Source: Burhinus oedicnemus (lineage: Eukaryota; Chordata; Aves; Charadriiformes; Burhinidae). Taken from it: a stretch of 64,000 nucleotides of DNA. This document shows positions 1 to 10,315 of the stretch, in pieces. The position numbers were made by a program, and so were the translations under genes. Position 1 is the first letter of the stretch. The number at the start of each line of letters is the position of its first letter. Location: contig VFFE01007037.1 in the NCBI GenBank assembly GCA_008921705.1, forward strand, positions 1,244,939 through 1,308,938, written 5' to 3'. The notes beneath the pieces were generated by a model. That model made no database searches, was not told the origin of the DNA, and saw only the letters and a program-made list of their open reading frames with translations.

Positions 1-712
1 TCTTCTTTTCTACTTCATTAGTAATTGTTATTTTGAATAATTGGATAAAAGTATTAAATTACAGTATTAGATTCATTTTAATGTTTCAAGGAAAGTTTTT
101 TTCCCTGCCATAATGCAAAAGCTGTTAATTTCTCATTAAAAATTCACTGAGCAGCCTCAGATTATTCAATGTAATACATGCTATGCACTATATGCTGGGT
201 ACCACCATTTATCCTACAGCTGCACGTATAAAAATACCAGCAGTGTTGCAATAACTAGAAATTAAACGTTGAACGGTTTAAGGGGTAAATTTACAAGAAA
301 CTTTAAAACATAACTAACTTTTGGCACAGAAATTCAGTAAGTAAAGGCTGCCTAACTTAAAGACTTTGTGTTTCCTAACTTACAGCCAGGGATGCACCGT
401 AGCTATTTGAGCTTTGCTGCTGGGCACGCGCAGCACTGCTTGCTCTGTAGCAGGGCAAGCACCACGACCCTTTCACACCGCATCATCTGAACATCCCAAA
501 TTAGTTTTTTGCCTATTGCCTCCTGCTGCTGCTGAGCCCAAGCAGATAAGCCAGGTTCTGTGCCGCATTACCCATGCAGGGCAGTGGCTGCCCTACATTC
601 CGGGATCTCCTTTACGCCGTAGACTTCGAAGAGGTGTAGTTCAGCTCCGCAGGAGAATGCTCCCGCTCCTGCTTCTCATCTGCAACTCTCTTCCCTAATT
701 TTAACGCTATTC
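1..712. other. Non-coding: AT-rich DNA, then a GC-richer patch at 414-698
   Basis: The first 400 bases are AT-rich with no recognisable element. From about 414 to 698 the DNA becomes GC-richer and is open for 94 codons on the plus strand. That reading is rich in Leu, Arg and Pro and resembles no protein family I know. Because the patch directly abuts the solo LTR, it may be an unrecognised 5' part of that element or its old insertion flank. I see no splice signal, signal peptide or domain that would support a gene. Confidence 0.5.
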
Positions 713-1548
713 TTGATCACTTGCAATAAAACAATGCTGGTGGTACCTCTGTGAATACGTATTTAAGAAAGGGTAAAAAACATGCAGCTGCTGTGAGAGA
801 CATGAGTGAGAATATATGAGAGAAACAGCCCTGCAGACACCAAGGTCAATGAAGAAGGAGGGGAAGGAGGTGCTCCAGGCACTGGAGCAGATATTCCCCT
901 GCAACCCGTGGTGAAGACAATGGTGACACAAGTTGTCCCCCTGCAGCCCATGGAGGACCCCATGTTGGAGCTGGCGGATATGTCCTGAAGGAGGCTGTGA
1001 CCCCATGGAGGGCCTGAGCAGGAGCAGTTCCTGGCAGGACCTATGGCACGTGCAGAGGAGTCCACGCAGGATCAGGTTTTCTGGCAGGATCTGTGGCCCC
1101 ATGGGGGACCCACACTGAAGCAGTCTCCTGACAGACTGTATCCCATGGGAGGACTCCCACGTTGGAGCAAAGGAACAGTGTGAGGAGAAGGAGCACCGGA
1201 GATCAAGTGTTATGGCCTGACCACAACCCCCATTCCCCATCCCTCTGCGCTACTCAGGGGAAGGAGGTAGAAGAGTCAGGAGTGAAGCTGAACCTAGGAA
1301 GAAGAAGAGTGGGGGGAAAGTGGTTTTAGTTTGGTTTTTCTTTCTCACTATTCTACTCTATTTTTAATTGGCAATAACTTAATCTTCTCCAAGCCAAGTC
1401 TGTTTTGCCTGTGACAGTAATTGGTGTTCTTATCTCAACGTACAAACTTTTTAATCTTATTTTTCTTTCCCTGCCTTGCTGAGGAGGGGGAGCGAGAGAG
1501 CAGCATGGTGGGCACTTGGCAGCCAGCCGGGGTTAACCCACCATATTG
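713..1548 (+). mobile_element. Solo LTR of an avian endogenous-retrovirus family, decayed
   Basis: The DNA follows, in order and on the plus strand, a long terminal repeat that is widespread in bird genomes. Near 730-830 there is the segment ending in a gagaaacagccctgcagac-like block. Next comes a U3 made of degenerate repeats, each with a 'ccatggagga/ccatgggagga' core (about 945, 1000, 1098 and 1140). Then comes the '...gaccacaacccccattcccc' block (about 1218). The usual AATAAA polyadenylation signal is mutated to aataac (1373-1378). After it lie 'gtctgttttgcctgtgac' and 'ggtgttcttatctcaac' (R/U5), and a terminus with 'agccggggttaaccca' (about 1525-1540). No gag, pol or env remnant is next to it, so it is most likely a solo LTR left by recombination. 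The family is recognised from memory; the exact repeat name and the 5' edge are uncertain. Confidence 0.75.
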
Positions 1549-3186
1549 CATCTGCATGTCCCAATGAATTTCACACAGAGTGACACACCCTCTATATTGT
1601 GAGTGGTATTTAATATGGGTTTTGAATTCCCCTAAGCATCAGGGTCTTAGAAAAAAAGATGTAATGATGAGGACAAAGTTTGCCTGTGAACCTACATAAG
1701 CAGGTGTGAGTTGCTGGTGGTCCTTTCAGCACAGTGGCTGCTGAAAAAGCTAAGGGATTTTTTAAGACCATACATGGAGATGATGATAGGGTGAGGATAG
1801 GGTCTTATGGCTTCTTGGCTTCTTCAACCTCATGGAAACCAATGGCAGTTCTTCTAGCATGTATTTCCATTAACTTTTCTTGACTATCAGTGACTAGTAG
1901 GCCAGCTGAAACAGCCCTGTGCTTAATCTTCATTCAGGTACATCCATGGCTTACTGTAGCCTGCTCTTCTCAGCTGCACAGCGGTACTAGTTTAGGTGCA
2001 ATAGCAGTGATCCATTTTAAAATGAGAATTTCTGTTAAAGGTACACATGTAACAGCTAATGCAGATGATAGCAATAATACATGATTAACGATGAGTAGAC
2101 TGGTGAAACCCATGTAAGTTAGATTAATAAAAAATGACTTCAGAATTCACTGCTTTATTCATCTTTAACAGGAATAAAGATAACATTTGTCATCAGAAAA
2201 TAAAATTTCATAGATAAAAATCACAGACAACTATGCAGCAATATATTGTAGAAAGCGATGTACCACTAACTAAACCAAAAATAAGACAGCATAGCTCTTA
2301 CACTGACATTAAGTAGCATTTTATGTCTATAATAATATTTCAGCTAAATATTTATTTGAACCACATAATCCAGTATTCAAATGAACATTATTAAGTCATA
2401 CCTTGGATGTCTTAGTCGACCTTAATGTCAGTGACAAATGCAGTCATAAAGTAGTCCATAAATCTACTAAAAAAATCAAATTGCCAATTACCTTTACCCT
2501 ACAGAAGGGTATACCTCTGGGATATAGATCATGTACATGTACAAACAGATATAATCCAGGGAGAAGGTGACTTCTAAAACCAATAGCTTCTGTATTGGAG
2601 GACTGGATGGTATGACTGCTACTCAGCCTTGGAGAATACTTTATCTCTTGTGCAGTCCAAAGAAAGTGATACCCAGTCTAATCATAAACATACTACAGAC
2701 TTCAAGGAGAAATGAAGAAACTGAACTGCACAGGAGTTAGTATGAAGTAAATGCACCTAATGGTAAGGATTATCAGACATGGATAAGGCTGGTTTTATTA
2801 TCCCTTCTGACCAGCCAGTTCAGGCAAAAATGTAAAACTTTTTCTTACCAAAACCAAGTTGCCACAGAGTTGTTACCCAGGCTGGTTCATTTTGACCGTA
2901 AGAAGCCAGGGCAGGTGATGAGTAGACCAGGGGCATGGTGAACTTTTGGATGGCAGAGTGGTGTGAACAGGGCAGGAATGTGGTGAGGAATTCAGCTGGC
3001 ACAGCTGGCACCCAAGGGGAATGACTGAAGTAGCCCAAAGTCTAGCAGAGCTATTTCTCTGGGGAAAGAATTAAAAATGCACTTCTGCGATGATATGACC
3101 GCATCCACAGGAAACCTCTTGCTGGACTAACTGGAAGTCACACCCACCACTGAGACAGTCTGATCAGTAGAGAGGAATGCAGGAAA
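1549..3186. other. Non-coding DNA, no recognisable feature
   Basis: The stretch is mainly AT-rich, with scattered short open frames of at most 72 codons on either strand. No repeat family, CpG cluster, RNA gene or splice-bounded coding segment could be recognised. Confidence 0.5.
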
Positions 3187-3209
3187 TACTGGTCTGGGTC
3201 AGACCAGTA
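3187..3209. repeat. Perfect 10-bp inverted repeat with a 3-nt loop
   Basis: The arm tactggtctg (3187-3196) is followed by ggt and then by its exact reverse complement cagaccagta (3200-3209). A single strand could fold into a 10-bp stem with a minimal loop. The words 'ggtctgggtcagacca' also resemble part of an old amniote interspersed repeat ('gggtcagaccagtggtcc'), so the symmetry may simply be inherited from a degraded repeat. Confidence 0.8.
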
Positions 3210-3850
3210 GTCATCTCCATGCGATGCTCCCCGTGGCTGACAGCTAATCCTCCCCAGACACATGGGACAGGTCACAGCAGGAAGCCCTCACCTTTATAGG
3301 AGTTTTTTTCTGGACATGAGCACCTTCAGACAGGGCCTGAGTTAGGCAGATGAAGGTTTTGTGATGTTGCTGCATTTGTTTCACAAATCCAATGCAGCAA
3401 AGTGCTTCTGAATGCAGCCTCAACCACATTCCTCAAGCAAAGACGCTTAAATTGAGCTGTTACATTACCAGCACTTTGGGGAGAGCAGAACCAAGCAAGA
3501 TGGTTGTGTCTGTGCAGTGCTCAACTGAACTGATAAAACAGCCTCTTGTCAGGGCTCAGCTCTGGGATGGCATCATGTCCTGCTGCCAGGGTGGGATGGC
3601 ACTGAGGCAGGTCCCCAGGTGTCTCTGCATCCCTGTGCCAGTGATGCAATCCCTCCTTAGGCTTTAAGAAATGCCACGAGCCTTTATTAACCCACAACAT
3701 GTTTTACTCTTTTTCTTACCCACATAGACAATCCTCTAAATGAAAAGCTAGACCAGAAAAGGGGGGTTATATTTATTACATTAAAAATGTCACAAATCAG
3801 GACTCCAGAAATTACAATGCTTATTTGAAACATCTCTTAATTTATACACC
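3210..3850. other. Non-coding DNA with moderate GC, nothing recognised
   Basis: The GC content is slightly higher than in the flanks. There are overlapping short open frames on both strands, the longest being 91 codons at 3392-3667. None has a recognisable domain, and opposite-strand frames overlap, as expected from composition alone. Confidence 0.45.
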
Positions 3851-3900
3851 CACACACATACATACATGTATACACACACATGTGTATGCACACATATATG
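3851..3900. repeat. 50-bp alternating pyrimidine-purine (CA/TA/TG) microsatellite
   Basis: Every base from 3851 to 3900 alternates pyrimidine and purine without a break, mixing CA, TA and TG steps. It is a compound degenerate (CA)n/(TA)n microsatellite and a left-handed-DNA-prone sequence. The alternation stops at a CC step on the left and a GG step on the right. Confidence 0.9.
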
Positions 3901-4355
3901 GAGGTGTATTTTTATGTAATACATGTGTAAAATGCAATTACTTATAAGTTACATAATATGCTGTTTATTATTTTCTATTGCTATCAAAAAGATATTTGAG
4001 CCATTAGTAATAAAAAACTAATATTGTCTTTGTTTAAATTAGTTCTGATTTTTGAAGACATAATGAATATACCTTGTTTAAAGTCAAATAATAAAAGCTT
4101 CAAAAGCAGATGGCTCAAAAAACTAAGCTATTTTTCTTCATTAATTTTTTATCAGCTAAATTAAAGGAAACATTGATGCAGCCAAAATACAAATATGCAA
4201 GTTTTCTGCCAAAAATTAGCACTGTATAAGTGATTTAGTCAGTTCTGCTGCTTTTATTAATGTAAAATACCAAACTTAGGCAGTTCACAAGATGCAAACC
4301 GGTAACAGAATTGCTAACGAAATCGAAGGTGAGACCTGAGCAGGTTAAAGCAGCA
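3901..4355. other. Non-coding AT-rich DNA, nothing recognised
   Basis: The region is strongly AT-rich and contains many TTTATTA- and TAATAAA-type words. No element or reading frame can be supported. Confidence 0.5.
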
Positions 4356-4400
4356 GTAGGGCTTAGTGGTTAGGGCTACCAGGAAGCAAATACAACACAG
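4356..4400 (+). repeat. Possible MIR-type SINE 5' fragment
   Basis: The words 'gggcttagtggttagggc' (about 4359-4376) match the tRNA-derived head (A-box region) of MIR-type SINEs. The sequence beyond about 4400 no longer follows the family. The call rests on one short recognisable block, so a chance match cannot be excluded. Confidence 0.4.
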
Positions 4401-7400
4401 AGTCATGGCAAGTTAAAATGACACTATTGTGTGGCTAATGCAATGCTCAAGGCAATGCTTCTGCTCTCCAGTAGGCAACCGGGAAATCGGAAGCTTGTTA
4501 TGGCAAAATTTCCATTTTTTTCAATAAAGTTAAGAAAGGAATGGAGAAAGGAGAAACTTACTTTAAAAACGGAACACAGATCAATCTGCATCTAGCAAAT
4601 AAATCATGGCAGTCAGTTAAAATCACTAAGAATACATTTGTCCTATTTGTGTAGAGGACATTTGAAAACTCATTTCTGACCAGGAGGCCATTTCATTTTA
4701 GGCATAGGAATTGGAAAAATCCAGATTTTAAAATTTCAGAACCCTTGCTTAGCTACTCCAACCTGTGTACCAAAAGTATGCAGGTTACTTTGCCTCTGAT
4801 GTTAATAATGCTCACTTAAATGTCTACTCGTAGGCTTGCCCAAAAGCACCAGTCTTGGCATGCTCAAGGGTACAGCTCCTATGTCAGTATCTACTGGGAT
4901 TCAAAAACTGAATTTTCCTCTGACTACCTCCCCTGAAAGCCTTGGTCCAGTCAGCACTCATGTTGCTCATCCGAAAAACTCCAGTGGCTATGTCAACTTG
5001 CATTGAAAACCCAGCTAGAGAAGGCAGAGCCCTGTCTTCAATAGCCCAGTATTTACAGTACAGCTGCTATGTGTTCAGCTCTTTTCTCCATGAAAAGTGC
5101 TTAAGTCATGTATTTCCCTCTAACTGGACCATTTTCAGATCGCTAAGCCAATTCTGGGTAAGCTACTTGATATTTCTTACACTTTTGTATCAATATGTTT
5201 TCAATTAAAAAAGACAAAAGGTAGAATGTTATATCATGGCTATGCTCTCTGTTTTCAGGGGGTTGCTCACTCTTACTAAAGTGTGTTGAATACATTTACC
5301 AGACTGGACATGTGAAGAGGTGGAGTACCTGTGGAGGGCTTCGTCTCACTAGACAGTAATGTAAACATATGCAACCAAGATAATAGCTCTAGTTTATAGC
5401 TAATGCAGGAAATTAGGCACTTTCAAGTCATTTTCTATCTAAACTAGAGGTCTGCTTCGTGTCTTCTTTGAAATAGGATGGATTGTCCGAAAATTGCATA
5501 CATTTCTCTCCATTGGCTATGAGATGACTACCTTAGATGCAAACATCTTCATACCAATTCTAGCTGGATCTCAAGTGGAGAATAAGACATTTTGCAACAT
5601 AGGGGCTATTTCTGGCACAATCTTTGCACACACAGAAGCAGGTGTGTAGGTTACTGGAGAACTTCACTGACAAAACTGAGAAATCTGTAGTCTTCAGGTA
5701 CCCAGAGGTTAGGTGATACTTGAGGATCTCATCTTTTAAAGGATACTGGCAAATTCTACCAAAGACCATTTCACGTCCTTTTGATATCACTTTATCATGT
5801 AGAAATATATGTTTATATGTAAAAATTCCATCAAAACCCAAACACCAGCATGAAGCACATATGCACTGGTAAGAGAGCACAGCTCTGTCTAGTTCAGTTG
5901 CGAAAAGGAAAAACAGAATGGACCTCAGTCTCTGTGGCTTACCATGGTGTTTTTTATGAACATGCAGACTGGCACTTAGTCTGAGTCCAGAATATGTTAC
6001 AAGACAGGGAGTCTGTTTCCAAATTTCTTATGAGCACCCTAAATGATTGATTAGAAAAGCATTTTGGATAAGACTTGACAGGTAGGAATATTCAGGAGAA
6101 AGGGAAAGAGCTGTGTGAGGAGCATGTAATCTTTTTATTTCATGGCTAGTGTCTGTACAGCCAATTTTTCATTTAGCAGAGGTACAATGGTTGCTGTTTT
6201 TGCAGATACTCTTTAACAGAATCCTGAAGGTGTATCAGCTATTGTGCTTAGCATTACTTTACACAAAGATGACCATTGTAGACTGGAACATCAGATAAAT
6301 AAATCTGTTAGAGATGGGGACAATCATCTGGCCTAAAATGGCTGCTTTTTAGAAGATCATAGCCTTTAAGTTTGTGGGAACAATCATGAACACACGTGTA
6401 ACTTTCTACGAAATCCAGAAGAGAATTCCAATTTCAAGTATATCTTGATACTGCTTGAATGCCTTTAAGGCAGGAGGGGAGAATTCCTTAAAGGTTGCTG
6501 TCCAGTAACACCGCGCGTGCAGTATATACGCTCCCAGGCAGGTCCACACTGCTCCGCAGTGCTTTCCCTGCTTCTTCTCCCTCCACCCTCCTCTCATCCA
6601 GCCTCCGCTTACTTCATTGATGGGAAAAAACAGCAACATGATACACTACATTCATTCCTCTGAAAGACCTGTCTGCTCAGGGATTTCCAGAAATACTCCG
6701 TTATGGGAAGAAATACAGTAACAGATAGTGGTGGAAATCTCAACTTGTGAGCTTATATAAAGGCATACAGTTCTGATGTACAAAAACTAGCACATCCTTT
6801 AAAATAATCCCTTAACATATTACATAGTTGTGGATATCTTCAAGAGCTATTTAATGTCAATCGTTATGCTAAACTCTTGCCAAGTACTTTGCTTCCATTC
6901 TACTCTGAGGTAGTGTTTTTCATAGTTTGCAGACATTTTAATGCTTTTAGCTTTATTAAGATGATGATGATGTAGTTTACTACCTAAATAAAGCTAAGCC
7001 CCACTGCTGAGACTAAGGCCAACTTTCAGAAACTGTGATGCAGAAATCCCTCTGGTGGGAGCTGGTCACTTGCCCCTCATTGAATGCAAGTTTGAATGCT
7101 TTCTTGAGTAGGAATGGACTATTGGATTTTGGCAAAGGGTGGACATGGAGGAGATATTGCGTATTGGCCCCTAGGCTGTGAGAAAGTTTTTCAGCTATGC
7201 TAGCCTGTGTGATAACTTTAAGTCTTTAATTCTTTAGGGACACATCTTGGGGTGGAGCAAAGTTCAAGGACCCTTCTGCTTTCCTCCTGCTGCTGCTAGT
7301 ATCCACTCAGCGCCTGTTCTGCTGCAAAAAGGAGAAACTTGTGGCATGTCAAAAAGTGAGGGGAAAAAAAGCTTTCAAGAGTTCAATGCGGCTGTGGTTA

Positions 7401-8999
7401 GACAATTTCCAGTGCCCACATGTACTTGGCCTAAAGGTAACTCAGGTTAACTTATCACCACTCAACATGATAGTGTGCAGTATAGCCATACCATTAAATA
7501 CATCCTCCACTGTTAATGATGACTGAAAATCTATTTGAATGGGGAGATAAATACAGAGATTTGAAGCTGGCATAACACAAGACAGTTTCCTTCTATTTAA
7601 TCCATGTTAAAAATGCAAAAGGGCGGTGCAGGCATGCTCCTGGCAGTTTGGTTTATAAAAATAAATGTTGTGTCTAAGTGGGTGGGAAACACAATGAGGA
7701 GCTGAAGACCAAATGGGAAATGTCTCCTTGTTGAGGAATGGTTTTGCCATCTTGATTTTCTGTGTGTAAAGTCAACTTTGCAGTGGACAGATTAAAGGAA
7801 GAGACCACACAACCCTTTGGGACATATGGAAGTAGTCATTATGAGGACTCAGAAGTATTTGCTAAGATGTCCTAATAATCGAATGAAGTAGCTGAGCTGC
7901 CTTATCTTGCTGAAGAATACATTGCTTTCTTATGCCAATTACAGAAATAATGCTGAACATTTTTCTTCCTTTTATCATTTAGATTCAAATTCTTCTATCC
8001 TTCATCACCTTATGAAATTCATTCCTCTGTAGACAATTCCACACAGCTAAACTCTCAAATAATAAAAAATATTGTACACACTTCCCTGTATCTTTTCAAG
8101 TGTCTGACTGGCTACATCAGCATTGACCTTGGAGTGGCTTAGGTCTTATTTCCTTAGACAACAGGAGGGAGATTGGGATATTTAAAGTGGCTCAATGGTG
8201 TAGGATATGTTGCACCAGCAAAGGCAGCCAAATGTGAATGCTCTTGGCTTAACTAGCAATGTCAGGAGCAATAAGCCAGCAGAGCTTCTGCTCAAAAGCA
8301 TTCTGGTGAAAAAACACCTTTCAGAAGCAACTGTCCCGCACCATGACTATACAGGTAGCACTGATTGCCTTGTCTTTAAAAGCGATATAGCTGTAAATAT
8401 GGAGTGTGGTTCAAAGGAGGTTTCCTTTGAAATTGCCATCTGCTTTAATGACTACAAAATGACTCCCAGATCAGCATGAGCAAAGCAAATATTCTAGTGG
8501 CAGCAGAAAGCTGTAACAGCAGAGAGGAGCAGAGGTGAGTACACACAATTCTGTGAGCACAGGAACCAAGGATGTCCTATTGATTTGTGTCTCAAGGTAG
8601 AGTTCCCAAGAAGATCCCCCCAACGTCCAATCAGAGCTAAATTCACTGTAACGTTGCCTTCTCAGTGGGAGCCTTAGAAGATTTTCTTTCTTTTGAGATC
8701 TTTCTCTCAAATTTTGATTACAGTTGACCAAAAGTCAGTGGAGAGTAGAGATAATCGCACGAGCACACGTGGACACACACACCCCCACATACCCCTAAGT
8801 GTTTCAAGGTCTTTTCCTGCAGAAACCAGCCTAATACTCTAGCAAATCCAAACATATCTGCCCCAGACCACTGGGGTGGACTGCCGTTCCCTCCTGGGTG
8901 CAAGGGTGCTCAGTTGCTGGGAATCTAATACCCATCTAGAAGTGATGAATCCATGTGCTTTAAACTGCCTTGCGAGTGATACAAATAAAAAGCCAGAAT
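4401..8999. other. Non-coding DNA, no recognisable gene or large repeat
   Basis: About 4.6 kb of AT-rich DNA. The longest open frame is 106 codons on the minus strand (5560-5880), with no family resemblance. Minor simple sequence occurs at 6961-6972 (GAT repeats) and 8761-8795 (CA/C-rich). I saw no transposon terminus, RNA gene or CpG cluster. Confidence 0.5.
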
Positions 9000-9960
9000 G
9001 AGCTCCTTCACTTTACAAGCAGCGATAAATGTAGTAGAAGCCACTTAATTAGTCTGTGATAAAGTGCATGCCCAATTAATTGTGATGATTGCCTAGGGGG
9101 CAAAAACCAACTCGAGGCAGTCTGATGACTCCAAAGAACAGACTAATGGCACACTTTAGTGAGCGTTGGAGAGTCTCTTCCTATGCCCTTCCTGTAGTTG
9201 TCGGTAGCTGAATCACAACAGGTAGCTGTCAGGGGTGTATTTTCTTGCACCAGCTTTGCCCTAATTTGACCTTTTCTTCATTTTATGCTGGTTAAATGAA
9301 TCAATATTATCTTAATATGGTGTTTCCTTTCGTCCTCCCAGTAGCAGTGCGTGGTTATATCATGGACTTAAAATGCAATTAATGAAATATTAAATGAGTG
9401 CAATGGGCTTGCTTATCCCTCAGAGCTGCAGGTGGGAATTGGGAGGAAACACATTAAAGGTAAAGGAGTTACCTGAATGTTAAATCATCATAGGTCTGAA
9501 AGTTGTGGTTCATAAATTTATGTACAGAGCCTTTGAAGCATGGCCATTGCAAGCAGGGTTGTACCAGTTTGAGCAAAAAGGTGGTTTTAAAATGATTTTG
9601 CTAAACGAGTGACAAGGACCATGTAGACATTGCTCTTTCAGTTTTAAAACAGTAAACGACTTCACAGGGCAGAGTCAGGTCCCAAATGTGCCATCTGCCT
9701 GTTTGCGGTTTGTTTACTTTATACATGATTGAGCTTAGTGCTTGTCTTGGTTCCTTTTACATAATGATGTTTTGATAACCGCGTAATTAATGTTTTTAGT
9801 GTTTAGCTGATAAATGAGATGCAAAAAGAGAGAGAGAAATATCTGATGTTTAAATAGAAATTCTTCTAAAATGCCCGATAGGACCCAAGTTTTATCTTAT
9901 GATATTTAATCTATAATTTAACATATATAACAATTAGTATTAGTTTACAGTGATAATAAA
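9000..9960. promoter_or_regulatory. Candidate non-coding regulatory block rich in homeodomain cores
   Basis: This segment has several homeodomain-type TAATTA/AATTAA cores: taattag (9046-9052), the palindrome aattaatt (9074-9081), gcaattaatga (9375-9385) and taattaatg (9784-9792). A short palindrome around an AGGGGGC core lies at 9089-9103. Protein-coding potential is lacking and no transposon is recognised. Clusters of such cores in gene deserts are typical of conserved developmental enhancers, but AT-rich DNA also produces them by chance. No conservation data were available. Confidence 0.25.
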
Positions 9961-10247
9961 GGTGTTTCACAGACCATTTCTGGGATGTTAATGAGTAGGC
10001 AAAACAAATCCTTTAGTCTATTTTTTTCCTCACACATTATTTTTTTTTTCCCAGATATTAATTTCCAAAACTTCACATAATTTCAGCAGAAAGTAGATAC
10101 CAAGTGACGCATGGATAAGTTGACAGGCAAAAATATTTCACTCTATTTGGGAAGCAGTTGAAGGATCTACCGGAAATCTTGTGAAAAGTGTATTCTTGAA
10201 AATATCTCCATTTTTTTCAGACTTTCTACTCCTGCAAACATCTGAGT

Positions 10248-10315
10248 GCTTATACTCTTGCCCCTTCTTATTTCTTATACAAATGTGGAGCTTATACTCT
10301 TGCCCCTTCTTATTT
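10248..10315. repeat. Tandem duplication, period 42 bp with a 26-bp exact core
   Basis: A 26-base block beginning gcttatactcttgcccc occurs at 10248-10273 and again, identically, at 10290-10315. The intervening 16 bases are not clearly repeated. The exact identity suggests a fairly recent local duplication. Confidence 0.9.
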
